Assembly (NCBI RefSeq): GCF_014873535.1
Contig: NZ_JADBEF010000001.1
Location: forward strand, 4,340,001-4,404,000
Source of the DNA: Nonomuraea africana
Lineage (GTDB): Bacteria > Actinomycetota > Actinomycetes > Streptosporangiales > Streptosporangiaceae
Direction of reading: 5' to 3'
Length of the DNA stretch: 64,000 bases
Part shown: positions 23,861 to 32,226 of the stretch, piece after piece
Layout of the letters: each line of letters starts with the position of its first letter
Position numbering within the stretch: the first letter of the stretch is position 1
Position numbers and translations under genes: made by a program
Notes under the pieces: generated by a model
Told to the model about the DNA's origin: nothing
Seen by the model: the letters and a program-made list of their open reading frames with translations, nothing else
Database searches by the model: none

Positions 23861-25171
23861 GTGATTGAAGACAAGGTCTGGCTGATCGAGCCCTCCGGTC
23901 CGCTGCGCGGCGACGTGGAGGTTCGCGGGTCCAAGAACGGCGTGTCGAAGCACATGGTGGCGGCCATGCTCGGCACCGGCGAAAGCAGCATCCACAACGC
24001 TCCCGAGGTGGGCGAGGTCGGCATCACCGCGGCGATGCTCGAAGCCCTCGGCATCCACGTGAAGATCAACGAACAGGAGATCAGGATCGAGAAGGGGAGG
24101 GAGATCAGGCCGCAGGTGCCACACGCCTTCAGCGGCCTGAACCGCATCCCGATCCTCATGCTCGGCCCCCTGCTGCACCTGGCGGGCGAGGCGTTCGTGC
24201 CCCTGGTCGGCGGCGACCCGATCGGCCGCCGTCCGGTGAACTTCCACGTCGAGGCGCTGCGCTCGATGGGCGCCGAGGTCGAGGTCGCCGAGGACGGCAT
24301 CTTCGCCAAGGCCACCAGGCTGCGCGGCGCCAGGATCGAGCTGCCCTACCCGAGCGTCGGCGCCACCGAGACGATCCTCATGTCCGCGGTCCTGGCCGAG
24401 GGCAAGACCGTCATCAAGAACGCGGCCATGGAGCCGGAGGTCGTGGAGCTGGCGCTGTTCCTGCAGCGGATGGGCGCCAGGATCGAGCTCTCCCCCGACC
24501 GGCGGATCGTGATCGAGGGGGTGGCCGAGCTGCACGGCGCCCAGACCTGGCTGTCGGGCGACCGCATCGAGGCCTTCTCCTACCTCGCGGCCGGCCTCAT
24601 CACCAGGGGTGAGGTGCGCGTCCACGGCTGCCCCCAGGACCGCCTGGTCACCGCGATCACCACGCTGGCCAGGATGGGCGCCCAGTTCGAGATCAACGAC
24701 GACTACATCTGCGCGACCGCGCCGCCCGGGGGGCTGCGCTCGGCGGCGGTGCAGACCGACACGCATCCCGGGTTCATGACCGACTGGCAGACGCCGCTGA
24801 TGGTGCTGTTCACCCAGAGCCAGGGCATGTCGGTGCTGCACGAGACGGTCTTCGAGAACCGCCTGGTCTACGTGCCCGCGCTGCAGGAGATGGGCTGCGA
24901 GATCGAGGTCTTCGACCAGTGCCTGGGCGGGCCCGCCTGCCGCTACCACGACACCAACGCCAAGCACTCGGCCGTGGTGCGCGGGGTGTCCAAGCTGCGC
25001 GGCGCCGACGTGATGCTGCCCGACATCAGGGCGGGGTTCTCGGCCGTGCTGGCCGCCGCGGTGGCCGACGGCACCTCCAGGCTGCGCGGCGTCCACCACA
25101 TCGAGCGGGGCTATCACCAGCCGTTCGAGCAGTTCGCCTCGCTCGGTCTGAATATCCGCAGAGAAGGGTAA
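23861..25171 (+). CDS. murA: UDP-GlcNAc enolpyruvyl transferase with Asp at the fosfomycin-target position
   Basis: 436-aa EPSP-synthase-fold enzyme that starts peptidoglycan precursor synthesis by adding enolpyruvate to UDP-GlcNAc. The substrate Lys is in RGSKNGVSKHMV and the C-terminal DIRAGFSAVLAA with an Arg/Asp pair is present. The catalytic loop reads VGGDPIGRRPVNFH, with Asp where fosfomycin-sensitive MurA has Cys, as in mycobacteria. RGSKNGVSK differs from the usual GAKNA, so this could be a second, divergent MurA. Likely leaderless GTG start. Confidence 0.88.
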   Translation: MIEDKVWLIEPSGPLRGDVEVRGSKNGVSKHMVAAMLGTGESSIHNAPEVGEVGITAAMLEALGIHVKINEQEIRIEKGREIRPQVPHAFSGLNRIPILMLGPLLHLAGEAFVPLVGGDPIGRRPVNFHVEALRSMGAEVEVAEDGIFAKATRLRGARIELPYPSVGATETILMSAVLAEGKTVIKNAAMEPEVVELALFLQRMGARIELSPDRRIVIEGVAELHGAQTWLSGDRIEAFSYLAAGLITRGEVRVHGCPQDRLVTAITTLARMGAQFEINDDYICATAPPGGLRSAAVQTDTHPGFMTDWQTPLMVLFTQSQGMSVLHETVFENRLVYVPALQEMGCEIEVFDQCLGGPACRYHDTNAKHSAVVRGVSKLRGADVMLPDIRAGFSAVLAAAVADGTSRLRGVHHIERGYHQPFEQFASLGLNIRREG

Positions 25172-25223
25172 AGGCTGGAGGACCAGGCGTTTGGCAGGGT
25201 TGACCCGGTCGTACACCATCTGA

Positions 25224-27419
25224 GTGACTGTGATCAGATCCGTCGCCGGGCTGGGGTTGGCGGGGGCGCTCGGAGGTGTGCTCGCCGCGGCGGTGGCGAT
25301 TCCCGCCGTCGGTGGAGCGGGGATCGCCACGCGTAACGTCGCCGCCACCTTCATCGACCTGCCTCCGGCCCCGCGCGAGGAGCCGTTGTCGCAGGTCACC
25401 ACGCTGCTGGACAAGAACGGCAAGCGGTTCGCCCAGTTCTACGAGGCCAACAGGACCACCGTGCCCCTGGCGCAGGTCGCCCCCGTGATGCGCAGGGCCA
25501 TCATCGCGATCGAGGACGCCCGCTTCTACGAGCACGGCGGCATGGACGTCAAGGGCACGCTGCGCGCGGTCATCACCAACACCCAGGCGGGCGGCATCAA
25601 GCAGGGCGGCTCGTCGCTCACCCAGCAGCTGGTGAAGAACATCCTGGTGGAGAACGCCGAGACCGAGAAGGAGCGGGAGGCGGCCCGCGCGCCGAACCTC
25701 TCGCGCAAGATCAGCGAGCTGCGCTACGCGCTGGCGATGGAGGAGAAGTACCGCAAGGACGAGATCCTCGAGCGGTATCTCAACATCGCCTACTTCGGGG
25801 CGGGGGCCTACGGCGTCGAGGCGGCGGCCAGGCGCTTCTTCTCCACCTCGGCGGCCAGGCTGACGCTGGCGCAGGCGGCGACGCTGGCGGGGGCGGTGCG
25901 CCTGCCGTACTCGACCGACCCTTCGCTGGGCAGGAGCCAGCAGGCGCGGCTGCGCGAGCGGCGCGACCTCGTGCTGGACCGGATGGCGGGGCTCGGCATG
26001 ATCACTCACGCGACCGCGACGGCCACCAAGCGGGCGCCGCTCGACATCAGGCTGCGGCCCGAGCCCGGCGGCTGCGCCGAGAGCGCCTACCCGTACTTCT
26101 GCCTCTACGTGCAGCGCGAGCTGCTCACCAACCCCGTGTTCGGCGGCACGAGAGACGAACGGCAGCGCCGCATGGCCAGGGGCGGCCTGGTGCTGAAGAC
26201 CACCCTCGACCCCGTGGCCCAGCGGGCCGCCGAGCGGGCGATCGCCGACCGGATCAGCGCCAAGGACACCGAGGTCGCGGCCGAGGCCATGGTCGAGCCG
26301 GGCTCCGGGCGTATCAGGGCCCTGGCGGCCAGCAAAAAGTTCGGCCGCAACCCGGGTGACCGGAACAACGGGCCGCGCACCACCTTCAACCTGGCGGCCG
26401 ACGTGCAGCACGGCGGCGGCATGGGCTTCCAGGCCGGCTCGACGTTCAAGGTGTTCACCCTGGCCACCGCGCTCAAGCAGGGCTGGCGCTTCGACGAGGG
26501 CTTCAAGACGCCAGGGGTGTTCGTCCCCGCCGAGGGCTACCGCAACTGCGCGGGCAGACCCGTCAACGCGCCCTCCACGAGGATCTTCAACGCCAGCGGC
26601 GAGGGCAACGGCGGGCCCCACAGCCTGTCGACCGGCACCTGGAAGTCGGTGAACATCTTCTACATGATGCTGGAGCGCAGGGTCGGCCTGTGCAACGTGG
26701 TCGAGACGGCCAGGTCGCTCGGCATCTCCAGGGCGGACGGGACCCCGCTGCGGGAGGTGCCCACCTTCACGCTCGGCGTCAACGAGATGGACCCGCTCAC
26801 CGTGGCCGCCGCGTTCGCCGCCTTCGGCGCCCGCGGCCGCTACTGCCGCCCCCTCGCGATCGTGGAGATCGTCGACAGGGAGGGGCTGCGCACCCACGTG
26901 CCCCCCGCCTGCGAGCAGGTGCTGGAGAGGGACGTCGCCGACGCGGTCAACCACGTGCTGTCAGGGGTGTTCTCCAAGGGCACGATGAAGGGGCAGAGCA
27001 TCGGACGGCCCGCCGCGGGCAAGACCGGCACCAACAACGGCTACACCTCCGCCTGGTTCGCCGGCTACACCCCCGACCTGGCGGCGGCGGTGAGCCTGGG
27101 CGACATCCGCGGCTCCTACCGCTACCCGCTGCGCGGGGTGCGCATCGGCGACCAGTGGTACGGCCAGGTGCAGGGCGCGTCGCTGCCGGGACCGATCTGG
27201 GTGGAGTCGATGACGTCGGCGCTGCGCCACACCCGCCCGGCGTCCTTCGCCCGCCCGAACATGGCACGCTTCGGCGGCGGCTACACCCCCGGACTGTCCG
27301 AGGCCATGGCCGCGGAGAAGCGCGCCGAGAAGCGCGCGGAGGCCAGGCGCCACTTCAAGAAGCTCCGCCAGAGGTACCGCGACTACTTCCGCTGGCTACA
27401 GCGCCGCCACCGCCACTGA
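25224..27419 (+). CDS. Class A penicillin-binding protein (transglycosylase/transpeptidase)
   Basis: 731-aa bifunctional peptidoglycan synthase. One N-terminal membrane helix (about residues 5-30) precedes a GT51 domain with the catalytic Glu in IIAIEDARFYEHGG, GGSSLTQQLVKN and YLNIAYFGAGAYGVEAAA. The transpeptidase has AGSTFKVF (Ser near residue 406), WKSVN as SxN, and AGKTGTNN (Lys near 599). It ends in a Lys/Arg-rich cytosol-unlike tail after a short proline-poor stretch. No PASTA domain. It follows murA by 52 bases and is probably co-expressed. It is convergent with dnaE, with only two bases between stops. Confidence 0.93.
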   Translation: MTVIRSVAGLGLAGALGGVLAAAVAIPAVGGAGIATRNVAATFIDLPPAPREEPLSQVTTLLDKNGKRFAQFYEANRTTVPLAQVAPVMRRAIIAIEDARFYEHGGMDVKGTLRAVITNTQAGGIKQGGSSLTQQLVKNILVENAETEKEREAARAPNLSRKISELRYALAMEEKYRKDEILERYLNIAYFGAGAYGVEAAARRFFSTSAARLTLAQAATLAGAVRLPYSTDPSLGRSQQARLRERRDLVLDRMAGLGMITHATATATKRAPLDIRLRPEPGGCAESAYPYFCLYVQRELLTNPVFGGTRDERQRRMARGGLVLKTTLDPVAQRAAERAIADRISAKDTEVAAEAMVEPGSGRIRALAASKKFGRNPGDRNNGPRTTFNLAADVQHGGGMGFQAGSTFKVFTLATALKQGWRFDEGFKTPGVFVPAEGYRNCAGRPVNAPSTRIFNASGEGNGGPHSLSTGTWKSVNIFYMMLERRVGLCNVVETARSLGISRADGTPLREVPTFTLGVNEMDPLTVAAAFAAFGARGRYCRPLAIVEIVDREGLRTHVPPACEQVLERDVADAVNHVLSGVFSKGTMKGQSIGRPAAGKTGTNNGYTSAWFAGYTPDLAAAVSLGDIRGSYRYPLRGVRIGDQWYGQVQGASLPGPIWVESMTSALRHTRPASFARPNMARFGGGYTPGLSEAMAAEKRAEKRAEARRHFKKLRQRYRDYFRWLQRRHRH

Positions 27420-27421
27420 CG

Positions 27422-30400
27422 CTAGCCGCCGAGGCAGGCCGGGCCGAGGAGCTCCTTGAGGTCGCCCATGAGGGCGGGCGACTGCGTCACCCGTAGCCGG
27501 TCCTCCACCCGCATGACCGTGGTCTTGGGGCCGTTGTGCACCTGGAGGTGCACCTCGGAGGTGCCGGGGTGGGTGACGAGGATCTCCTTCAGCCGGCCGA
27601 CCACCGGCGGGGTGCAGCGGCTCAGCGGCAGGCTGACCAGCAGCGGGCCACCCGACTCGACGGTGAGGTCGGGCGCCGTCACCTCCATCGCGATGATCTT
27701 GGCGACGTCTTCGCGCTTGTCGATGCGGCCCTTGACGAAGACGATGGCGTCCTCGGCGAGGATCGTCGAGCACAGCTGGTACGCCGACGGGAAGATCATC
27801 ACCTCGATGGCGCCTTCGAGGTCCTCCAGCTGGGTCAGCACCCAGGTGTCGCCCTTCTTGGTGACCTTGCGCTGCACGCCCGACAGGATGCCGCCGACCG
27901 TGACGACCTGACCGTCGGCCCGGCTCTCGTCCTGCAGCGCGGCGATCGAGCAGTCGGCCCCCGAGGCCAGGATGTGCTCCACGCCGAACAGCGGGTGGTC
28001 GGAGACGTAGAGGCCGAGCATCTCGCGCTCGAACTGCAGCAGCGTGTTCTTGTCCCACTCGCCCAGGGGGACCTGCACGTCGAAGGTCTGATCTTCGCCG
28101 CCGTCGACGGCGCCGAACAGGGAGTCCTGGCCGATGGCCTCGTTCTTCTTGATGTCGATGATCGCGTCGACGGCCTGCTCGTGCACCATGACCAGGCCCT
28201 TGCGGACGTGGCCGAGGGAGTCGAAGGCACCCGCCTTGATCAGCGACTCGATCACCCGCTTGTTGCAGACGATCGCGGGGACCTTGCGCAGGAAGTCCTT
28301 GAAGTCGGCGAAGCGGCCCTTCTCCTTGCGGGCGGTGATGATGCCGTCGACGACGTTGCCGCCCACGTTGCGGACGGCCGACAGGCCGAATCGGATGTCG
28401 GTGCCCCGCGGGGTGAAGTCGAAGTCGGAGTCGTTGACGTCCGGCGGGAAGACCTTGATGCCCATGCGGCGGCACTCGTTGAGGTAGAGCGCCGACTTGT
28501 CCTTGTCGTCCTTGACGCTCGACAGCAGGGCGGCCATGTAGGCGGCCGGGTAGTTGGCCTTGAGATAGGCGGTCCAGTAAGCGACCAGGCCGTAGCCCGC
28601 GGTGTGGGCCTTGTTGAAGGCGTAGTCGGAGAAGGGCAGCAGGATGTCCCAGAGGGCCTTGATGGCGGCGGCGGAGAAGCCGTTCTCCCGCATGCCCTTC
28701 TCGAAGAACTCGTACTGCTTGTCCAGCTCGGACTTCTTCTTCTTGCCCATCGCGCGGCGCAGCAGGTCGGCGCCGCCGAGCGAGTAGCCGGCGACCTTCT
28801 GCGCGATCGCCATGACCTGCTCCTGATAGACGATCAGGCCGTAGGTCGTGTCGAGGATCTCCTTGAGCGGCTCTTCCAGCTCCGGGTGGATCGGGGTGAT
28901 CTCCTGCTGGCCGTTCTTGCGCAGCGCGTAGTTGGTGTGGGAGTTGGCGCCCATCGGGCCCGGCCGGTAGAGCGCGAGGGCCGCGGAGATGTCCTCGAAG
29001 TTGTCGGGGCGCATCAGGCGCATCAGCGAGCGCATGCCGCCGCCGTCGAGCTGGAAGATGCCCAGCGTGTCGCCGCGGGCCAGCAGCTCGTAGGTCTTGA
29101 CGTCGTCGAGCGGCAGGTCGAGCAGCTCGATCTTCTCGCCGGTGGTGAGCTCGATGGCCTTCAGGCAGTCGTCGATGATCGTGAGGTTGCGCAGGCCCAG
29201 GAAGTCCATCTTCAGCAGGCCGAGCGTCTCGCAGGTCGGGTAGTCGAACTGCGTGATGATCGCGCCGTCGGAGTCGCGGCGCATGATGGGGATGTAGTCG
29301 GTGAGCACCTCGGCGGACATGATGACGCCCGCGGCGTGCACGCCGGTCTGCCTGATCAGGCCCTCCAGGCCCCTGCCGAGGTCCATCGTCGCCTTGACGT
29401 CGACGTCTTCCTCGTAGAGCCTGCGCAGCTCGCCGGCCTCGGCGTAGCGCGGGTGGTCCTTGTCGAAGATGCCCGCCAGCGGGATGTCCTTGCCCATCAC
29501 CGCGGGAGGGAAGGCCTTGGAGACCTTGTCACCGAGCGCGTAGGGGTAGCCGAGGACGCGGCCCGCGTCCTTGATGGCGGCCTTCGCCTTGATGGTGCCG
29601 AAGGTGGCGATCATGGCGACCTTGTCGGCGCCCCACTTCTCGGTGACGTAGCGGATCACGTCGGCGCGCCTGCGCTCGTCGAAGTCGATGTCGACGTCGG
29701 GCATGGAGACGCGCTCGGGGTTGAGGAAGCGCTCGAAGATCAGGCCATGGGGGATCGGGTCGAGGTCGGTGATGCCCAGCGCGTAGGCGACCAGCGAACC
29801 GGCGGCCGAACCACGGCCGGGGCCCACGCGGATGCCGTTGTTCTTGGCCCACATGATGAAGTCGGCGACCACGAGGAAGTAGCTCGGGAAGCCCATCTGG
29901 ATGATGACCCCGAGCTCCTTCTCGGCCCAGGCGCGGTGCTCCTCGTCGATCCCGTTGGGGAAGCGCCGCTCCAGGCCCTTCCACACCTCCTGGCGGAAGA
30001 ACTCCTCCTCGGTCATCCCTTCGGGGACGGGGAAGGTCGGCATGAGGTTCTTGAACTCGAAGAACCCGGTGGGATCGACCTTCTCGGCCACGAGCAGCGT
30101 GTTGCGGCAGCCCTCGAGCCAGAGGTCGGAGGAGTCGACCGCGCGCATCTCGTCGGCGTTCTTGATGTAGTAGCCGGAGCCGTCGAAGCGGAAGCGGTCG
30201 GGGTCGGACAGCTGCTTGCCCGTCTGGATGCACAGCAGGGCGTCGTGGGAGGCGGCGTCGGACTCGTAGGTGTAGTGCGAGTCGTTGGTGACCAGCGGCG
30301 GGATGGCCAGTTCCTTGCTGATCCTGGTCAGCCCGTCGCGGACCCTGCGCTCGATGTCGAGACCGTGGTCCATGATCTCGAGGAAGTAGTTGTCGCGGCC

Positions 30401-30949
30401 GAAGATCTCCTGGTATCTCGCCGCGGCCTTGACCGCCTCGTCGTACTGGCCGAGGCGCAGCCTGGTCTGCACCTCGCCCGAGGGGCAGCCGGTGGTGGCC
30501 ATGAGGCCCTCGGAGTGCTCGGCGAGGATCTCGGCGTCCATGCGCGCCCACTTGCGCACGAAGCCCTCGGTGTAGGCGCGGGAGGACAGCCGCATCAGGT
30601 TGTGCAGGCCCGCCTTGTTGCGCGCCCAGATCGTCATGTGGGTGTAGTAGCCGCCGGCGGAGACGTCGTCCTTCTTCTGGTGCGGCTCGCCCCACAGCAC
30701 GGGCTTCTTGTTCTGCCGCAGCTCGGGCGCGACGTAGGCCTCGATGCCGATGATCGGCTTGATGCCCGCGCCGGTGGCCTGCTTGTAGAAGTCGTAGGCG
30801 CCGTGCATGTTGCCGTGGTCGGTGATGGCGATGGCGGGCATGCCGAGTTCGCCGACCTGTTTGAACATCTGCTTGAGGCGCGCGGCCCCGTCCAGCATGG
30901 AGTACTCGGTATGCACGTGCAGGTGTACAAACGAGTCGCTGGACGACAT
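27422..30949 (-). CDS. dnaE: DNA polymerase III alpha subunit
   Basis: 1175-aa replicative polymerase. An N-terminal PHP domain begins FVHLHVHTEYSMLDGAARL. The polymerase core has the catalytic Asp set in PDVDIDFDERRR, GRGSAAGSLVAYALGI and the fingers motif YNKAHTAGY-like AFNKAHTAGYG. A C-terminal OB fold (VTVGGILSGVQRK) and tail domain follow. Length and motifs fit the DnaE1 housekeeping type. ATG at 30949 has AGGAGG nine bases upstream. TAGGCT 43-48 bases before the start may be the -10. Confidence 0.96.
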   Translation of the reverse strand: MSSSDSFVHLHVHTEYSMLDGAARLKQMFKQVGELGMPAIAITDHGNMHGAYDFYKQATGAGIKPIIGIEAYVAPELRQNKKPVLWGEPHQKKDDVSAGGYYTHMTIWARNKAGLHNLMRLSSRAYTEGFVRKWARMDAEILAEHSEGLMATTGCPSGEVQTRLRLGQYDEAVKAAARYQEIFGRDNYFLEIMDHGLDIERRVRDGLTRISKELAIPPLVTNDSHYTYESDAASHDALLCIQTGKQLSDPDRFRFDGSGYYIKNADEMRAVDSSDLWLEGCRNTLLVAEKVDPTGFFEFKNLMPTFPVPEGMTEEEFFRQEVWKGLERRFPNGIDEEHRAWAEKELGVIIQMGFPSYFLVVADFIMWAKNNGIRVGPGRGSAAGSLVAYALGITDLDPIPHGLIFERFLNPERVSMPDVDIDFDERRRADVIRYVTEKWGADKVAMIATFGTIKAKAAIKDAGRVLGYPYALGDKVSKAFPPAVMGKDIPLAGIFDKDHPRYAEAGELRRLYEEDVDVKATMDLGRGLEGLIRQTGVHAAGVIMSAEVLTDYIPIMRRDSDGAIITQFDYPTCETLGLLKMDFLGLRNLTIIDDCLKAIELTTGEKIELLDLPLDDVKTYELLARGDTLGIFQLDGGGMRSLMRLMRPDNFEDISAALALYRPGPMGANSHTNYALRKNGQQEITPIHPELEEPLKEILDTTYGLIVYQEQVMAIAQKVAGYSLGGADLLRRAMGKKKKSELDKQYEFFEKGMRENGFSAAAIKALWDILLPFSDYAFNKAHTAGYGLVAYWTAYLKANYPAAYMAALLSSVKDDKDKSALYLNECRRMGIKVFPPDVNDSDFDFTPRGTDIRFGLSAVRNVGGNVVDGIITARKEKGRFADFKDFLRKVPAIVCNKRVIESLIKAGAFDSLGHVRKGLVMVHEQAVDAIIDIKKNEAIGQDSLFGAVDGGEDQTFDVQVPLGEWDKNTLLQFEREMLGLYVSDHPLFGVEHILASGADCSIAALQDESRADGQVVTVGGILSGVQRKVTKKGDTWVLTQLEDLEGAIEVMIFPSAYQLCSTILAEDAIVFVKGRIDKREDVAKIIAMEVTAPDLTVESGGPLLVSLPLSRCTPPVVGRLKEILVTHPGTSEVHLQVHNGPKTTVMRVEDRLRVTQSPALMGDLKELLGPACLGG

Positions 30950-30991
30950 GGAGCGGCGCCTCCTCGATCGAGACCGGATGTGCAGGCTCTG

Positions 30992-30997
30992 AGCCTA
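30992..30997 (-). promoter_or_regulatory. Probable -10 of dnaE
   Basis: On the minus strand TAGGCT precedes dnaE by 42 bases. It overlaps a short palindrome GGCTC-T-GAGCC (30985-30995). No consensus -35. The remaining sequence from 31000 to 31160 shows no gene that I can support. Confidence 0.4.
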
Positions 30998-31160
30998 GTG
31001 GCCCGCACCGACTTTTCCGGCCCGCGCCACCAGCCTCTGACGAGGTGTACGGCCTCGGCTACAGACTGCACGACGTGCCCCGAAAACGCACTCCACCTGC
31101 ACGGATACCGTGTCCGTGACGAAGCGGAAACGCTGCGCGCACACCCTCTCTGGAGCGCGG

Positions 31161-31982
31161 TCAGCGCTCCTCGGCCAGCCGCAGCCCCGCCTCGATCACC
31201 GCGTTCATGATCGGCGCCAGCCGCTCCTCGCCCAGCTTGGGAGCGCGCAGCGCCATCGCCGCCACGAGCTGACGCTCGCGCTCCATGTCGCGCCCGGCGA
31301 ACCCGCCGACGGGCTTCAGCGACTGCACGACGCCCGCCAGCTCGGCCCGCCGTTCGAGCAGGGTGGCGAGGGCGGCGTCGACCCTGTCGATGGCCGCGCG
31401 CGCCTCAGGCAGGGTGGTGGGGGGCTCGTGCCCGGCCAGCGCCCCGAAGAGGGTCACCGCCTCGCGGGCGGCGGCGACGTCGGCGTCGGAGGCGGAGGGC
31501 GACAGCAGCAGGCCGTCCGCGCCGGCGGCGATCGCGGCGGGCGCCAGCGAGGGGTCGCCGGAGACGTCGGCGAGGACGGGCCGGCCCGAGCGGGCCTTCG
31601 CGGCGCGCAGCAGGGTCAGATCGAGGGCCACGTGCTCCAGATGCGTGCGGGTGCCGCTCTCACAGAGCACCACCTGGTCGTTGCCCTCGGCGACGCAGTA
31701 GTCGGCGACGCCCAGCCACTCCTCCAGCGTCGCCGAGTGGCCGCGCTGCACGATCACCGGCAGCCCGAGCCTCGCCACGGCGCGCACCAGTTGGAAGTCC
31801 TGCATCCACGCCGACCCGATCACCACGCCCGCCGCGCGCTCGGCGATCGCCGGCAGGTCGGCCGCCGAGAACGGCTCGACGTACAACGGGCCGTCGACCA
31901 GGTCTTCGGCGGGCACCTGCCCGTGGTGCGGACGCAGGCTGACCCAGCGGGTGACGGTCCGCGTCTCGAGGGTGGAGGTCAT
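31161..31982 (-). CDS. Truncated DAHP-synthase-like domain fused to chorismate mutase
   Basis: 273 aa. Residues 32-160 follow the second half of a class I-beta DAHP synthase barrel (GVVIGSAWMQDFQLV, PVIVQRGHSATLEEWL, EGNDQVVLCESGTRT, AAGADGLLLSP). The front of the barrel, with its metal Cys, is missing, and the active-site residues are changed: KRG is QRG, ERGIRT is ESGTRT, DPSH is DVSG. Residues 192-273 are an AroQ-type chorismate mutase helix bundle (ARAAIDRVDAALATLLERR, GRDMERERQL). It should convert chorismate to prephenate for Phe/Tyr. The barrel part is probably structural or regulatory. ATG 31982 has GGGAG five bases upstream. It lies behind a leader peptide and terminator. Confidence 0.82.
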   Translation of the reverse strand: MTSTLETRTVTRWVSLRPHHGQVPAEDLVDGPLYVEPFSAADLPAIAERAAGVVIGSAWMQDFQLVRAVARLGLPVIVQRGHSATLEEWLGVADYCVAEGNDQVVLCESGTRTHLEHVALDLTLLRAAKARSGRPVLADVSGDPSLAPAAIAAGADGLLLSPSASDADVAAAREAVTLFGALAGHEPPTTLPEARAAIDRVDAALATLLERRAELAGVVQSLKPVGGFAGRDMERERQLVAAMALRAPKLGEERLAPIMNAVIEAGLRLAEER

Positions 31983-32035
31983 CTCGGCTCCCAATGCTCA
32001 AGCCGGTCCCGGTGGAGCCGGCGGGGTCTCCAGGA

Positions 32036-32067
32036 AACAAAAAGGGCAGAGACCTCGGGTCTCTGCC
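32036..32067 (-). terminator. Attenuator-type intrinsic terminator before the chorismate mutase gene
   Basis: GGCAGAGACC and GGTCTCTGCC form a perfect 10-bp stem with a 3-base loop (32045-32067). On the minus strand it is followed by CTTTTTGTTT. It sits in the 5' leader, 54 bases before the chorismate mutase ATG and 22 bases after the leader-ORF stop. It therefore ends transcription before the gene unless prevented. The downstream GGAGACC (minus strand) can also pair with the 3' arm. Confidence 0.85.
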
Positions 32068-32089
32068 TGTCGCCGGCTCCAGGTGGTCG

Positions 32090-32146
32090 CTACCGCTCGA
32101 CCGGCCCTCCGGGAGCCGGCTCGGTAAACGTGTAGCGAGGAGTCAT
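32090..32146 (-). CDS. Leader peptide MTPRYTFTEPAPGGPVER
   Basis: An 18-codon ORF sits between a -10 element and the terminator upstream of the chorismate mutase gene. It holds a Tyr codon (TAC, position 5) and a Phe codon (TTT, position 7), the end products of the pathway. Immediately after them lies GCCGGCTCC (codons 9-12), which is complementary to GGAGCCGGC at 32072-32080. The same GCCGGCTCC recurs past the terminator (32014-32022). Stalling at Tyr or Phe would cover the first copy. This is the layout of ribosome-mediated attenuation. Translation itself is inferred. Confidence 0.6.
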   Translation of the reverse strand: MTPRYTFTEPAPGGPVER

Positions 32147-32153
32147 GGATCTA

Positions 32154-32159
32154 AGACTA
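32154..32159 (-). promoter_or_regulatory. -10 element for the leader-peptide transcript
   Basis: On the minus strand TAGTCT is followed by seven bases and the leader ATG, so the message would begin at the leader peptide itself. No consensus -35 at the right distance. Confidence 0.5.
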
Positions 32160-32226
32160 CACGGGTCGCTGCTACCCGATCCCTATGGGAGTATTTCTAG
32201 GCTTAGAAGGGGGTTTGAGGCCGTTG

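Noticed and set aside
27536..31210. A 1224-codon open frame antisense to dnaE
   Set aside because: Composition shadow of a high-GC gene; Val/Leu/Gly/Asp-rich with no domain, while dnaE has full motifs.
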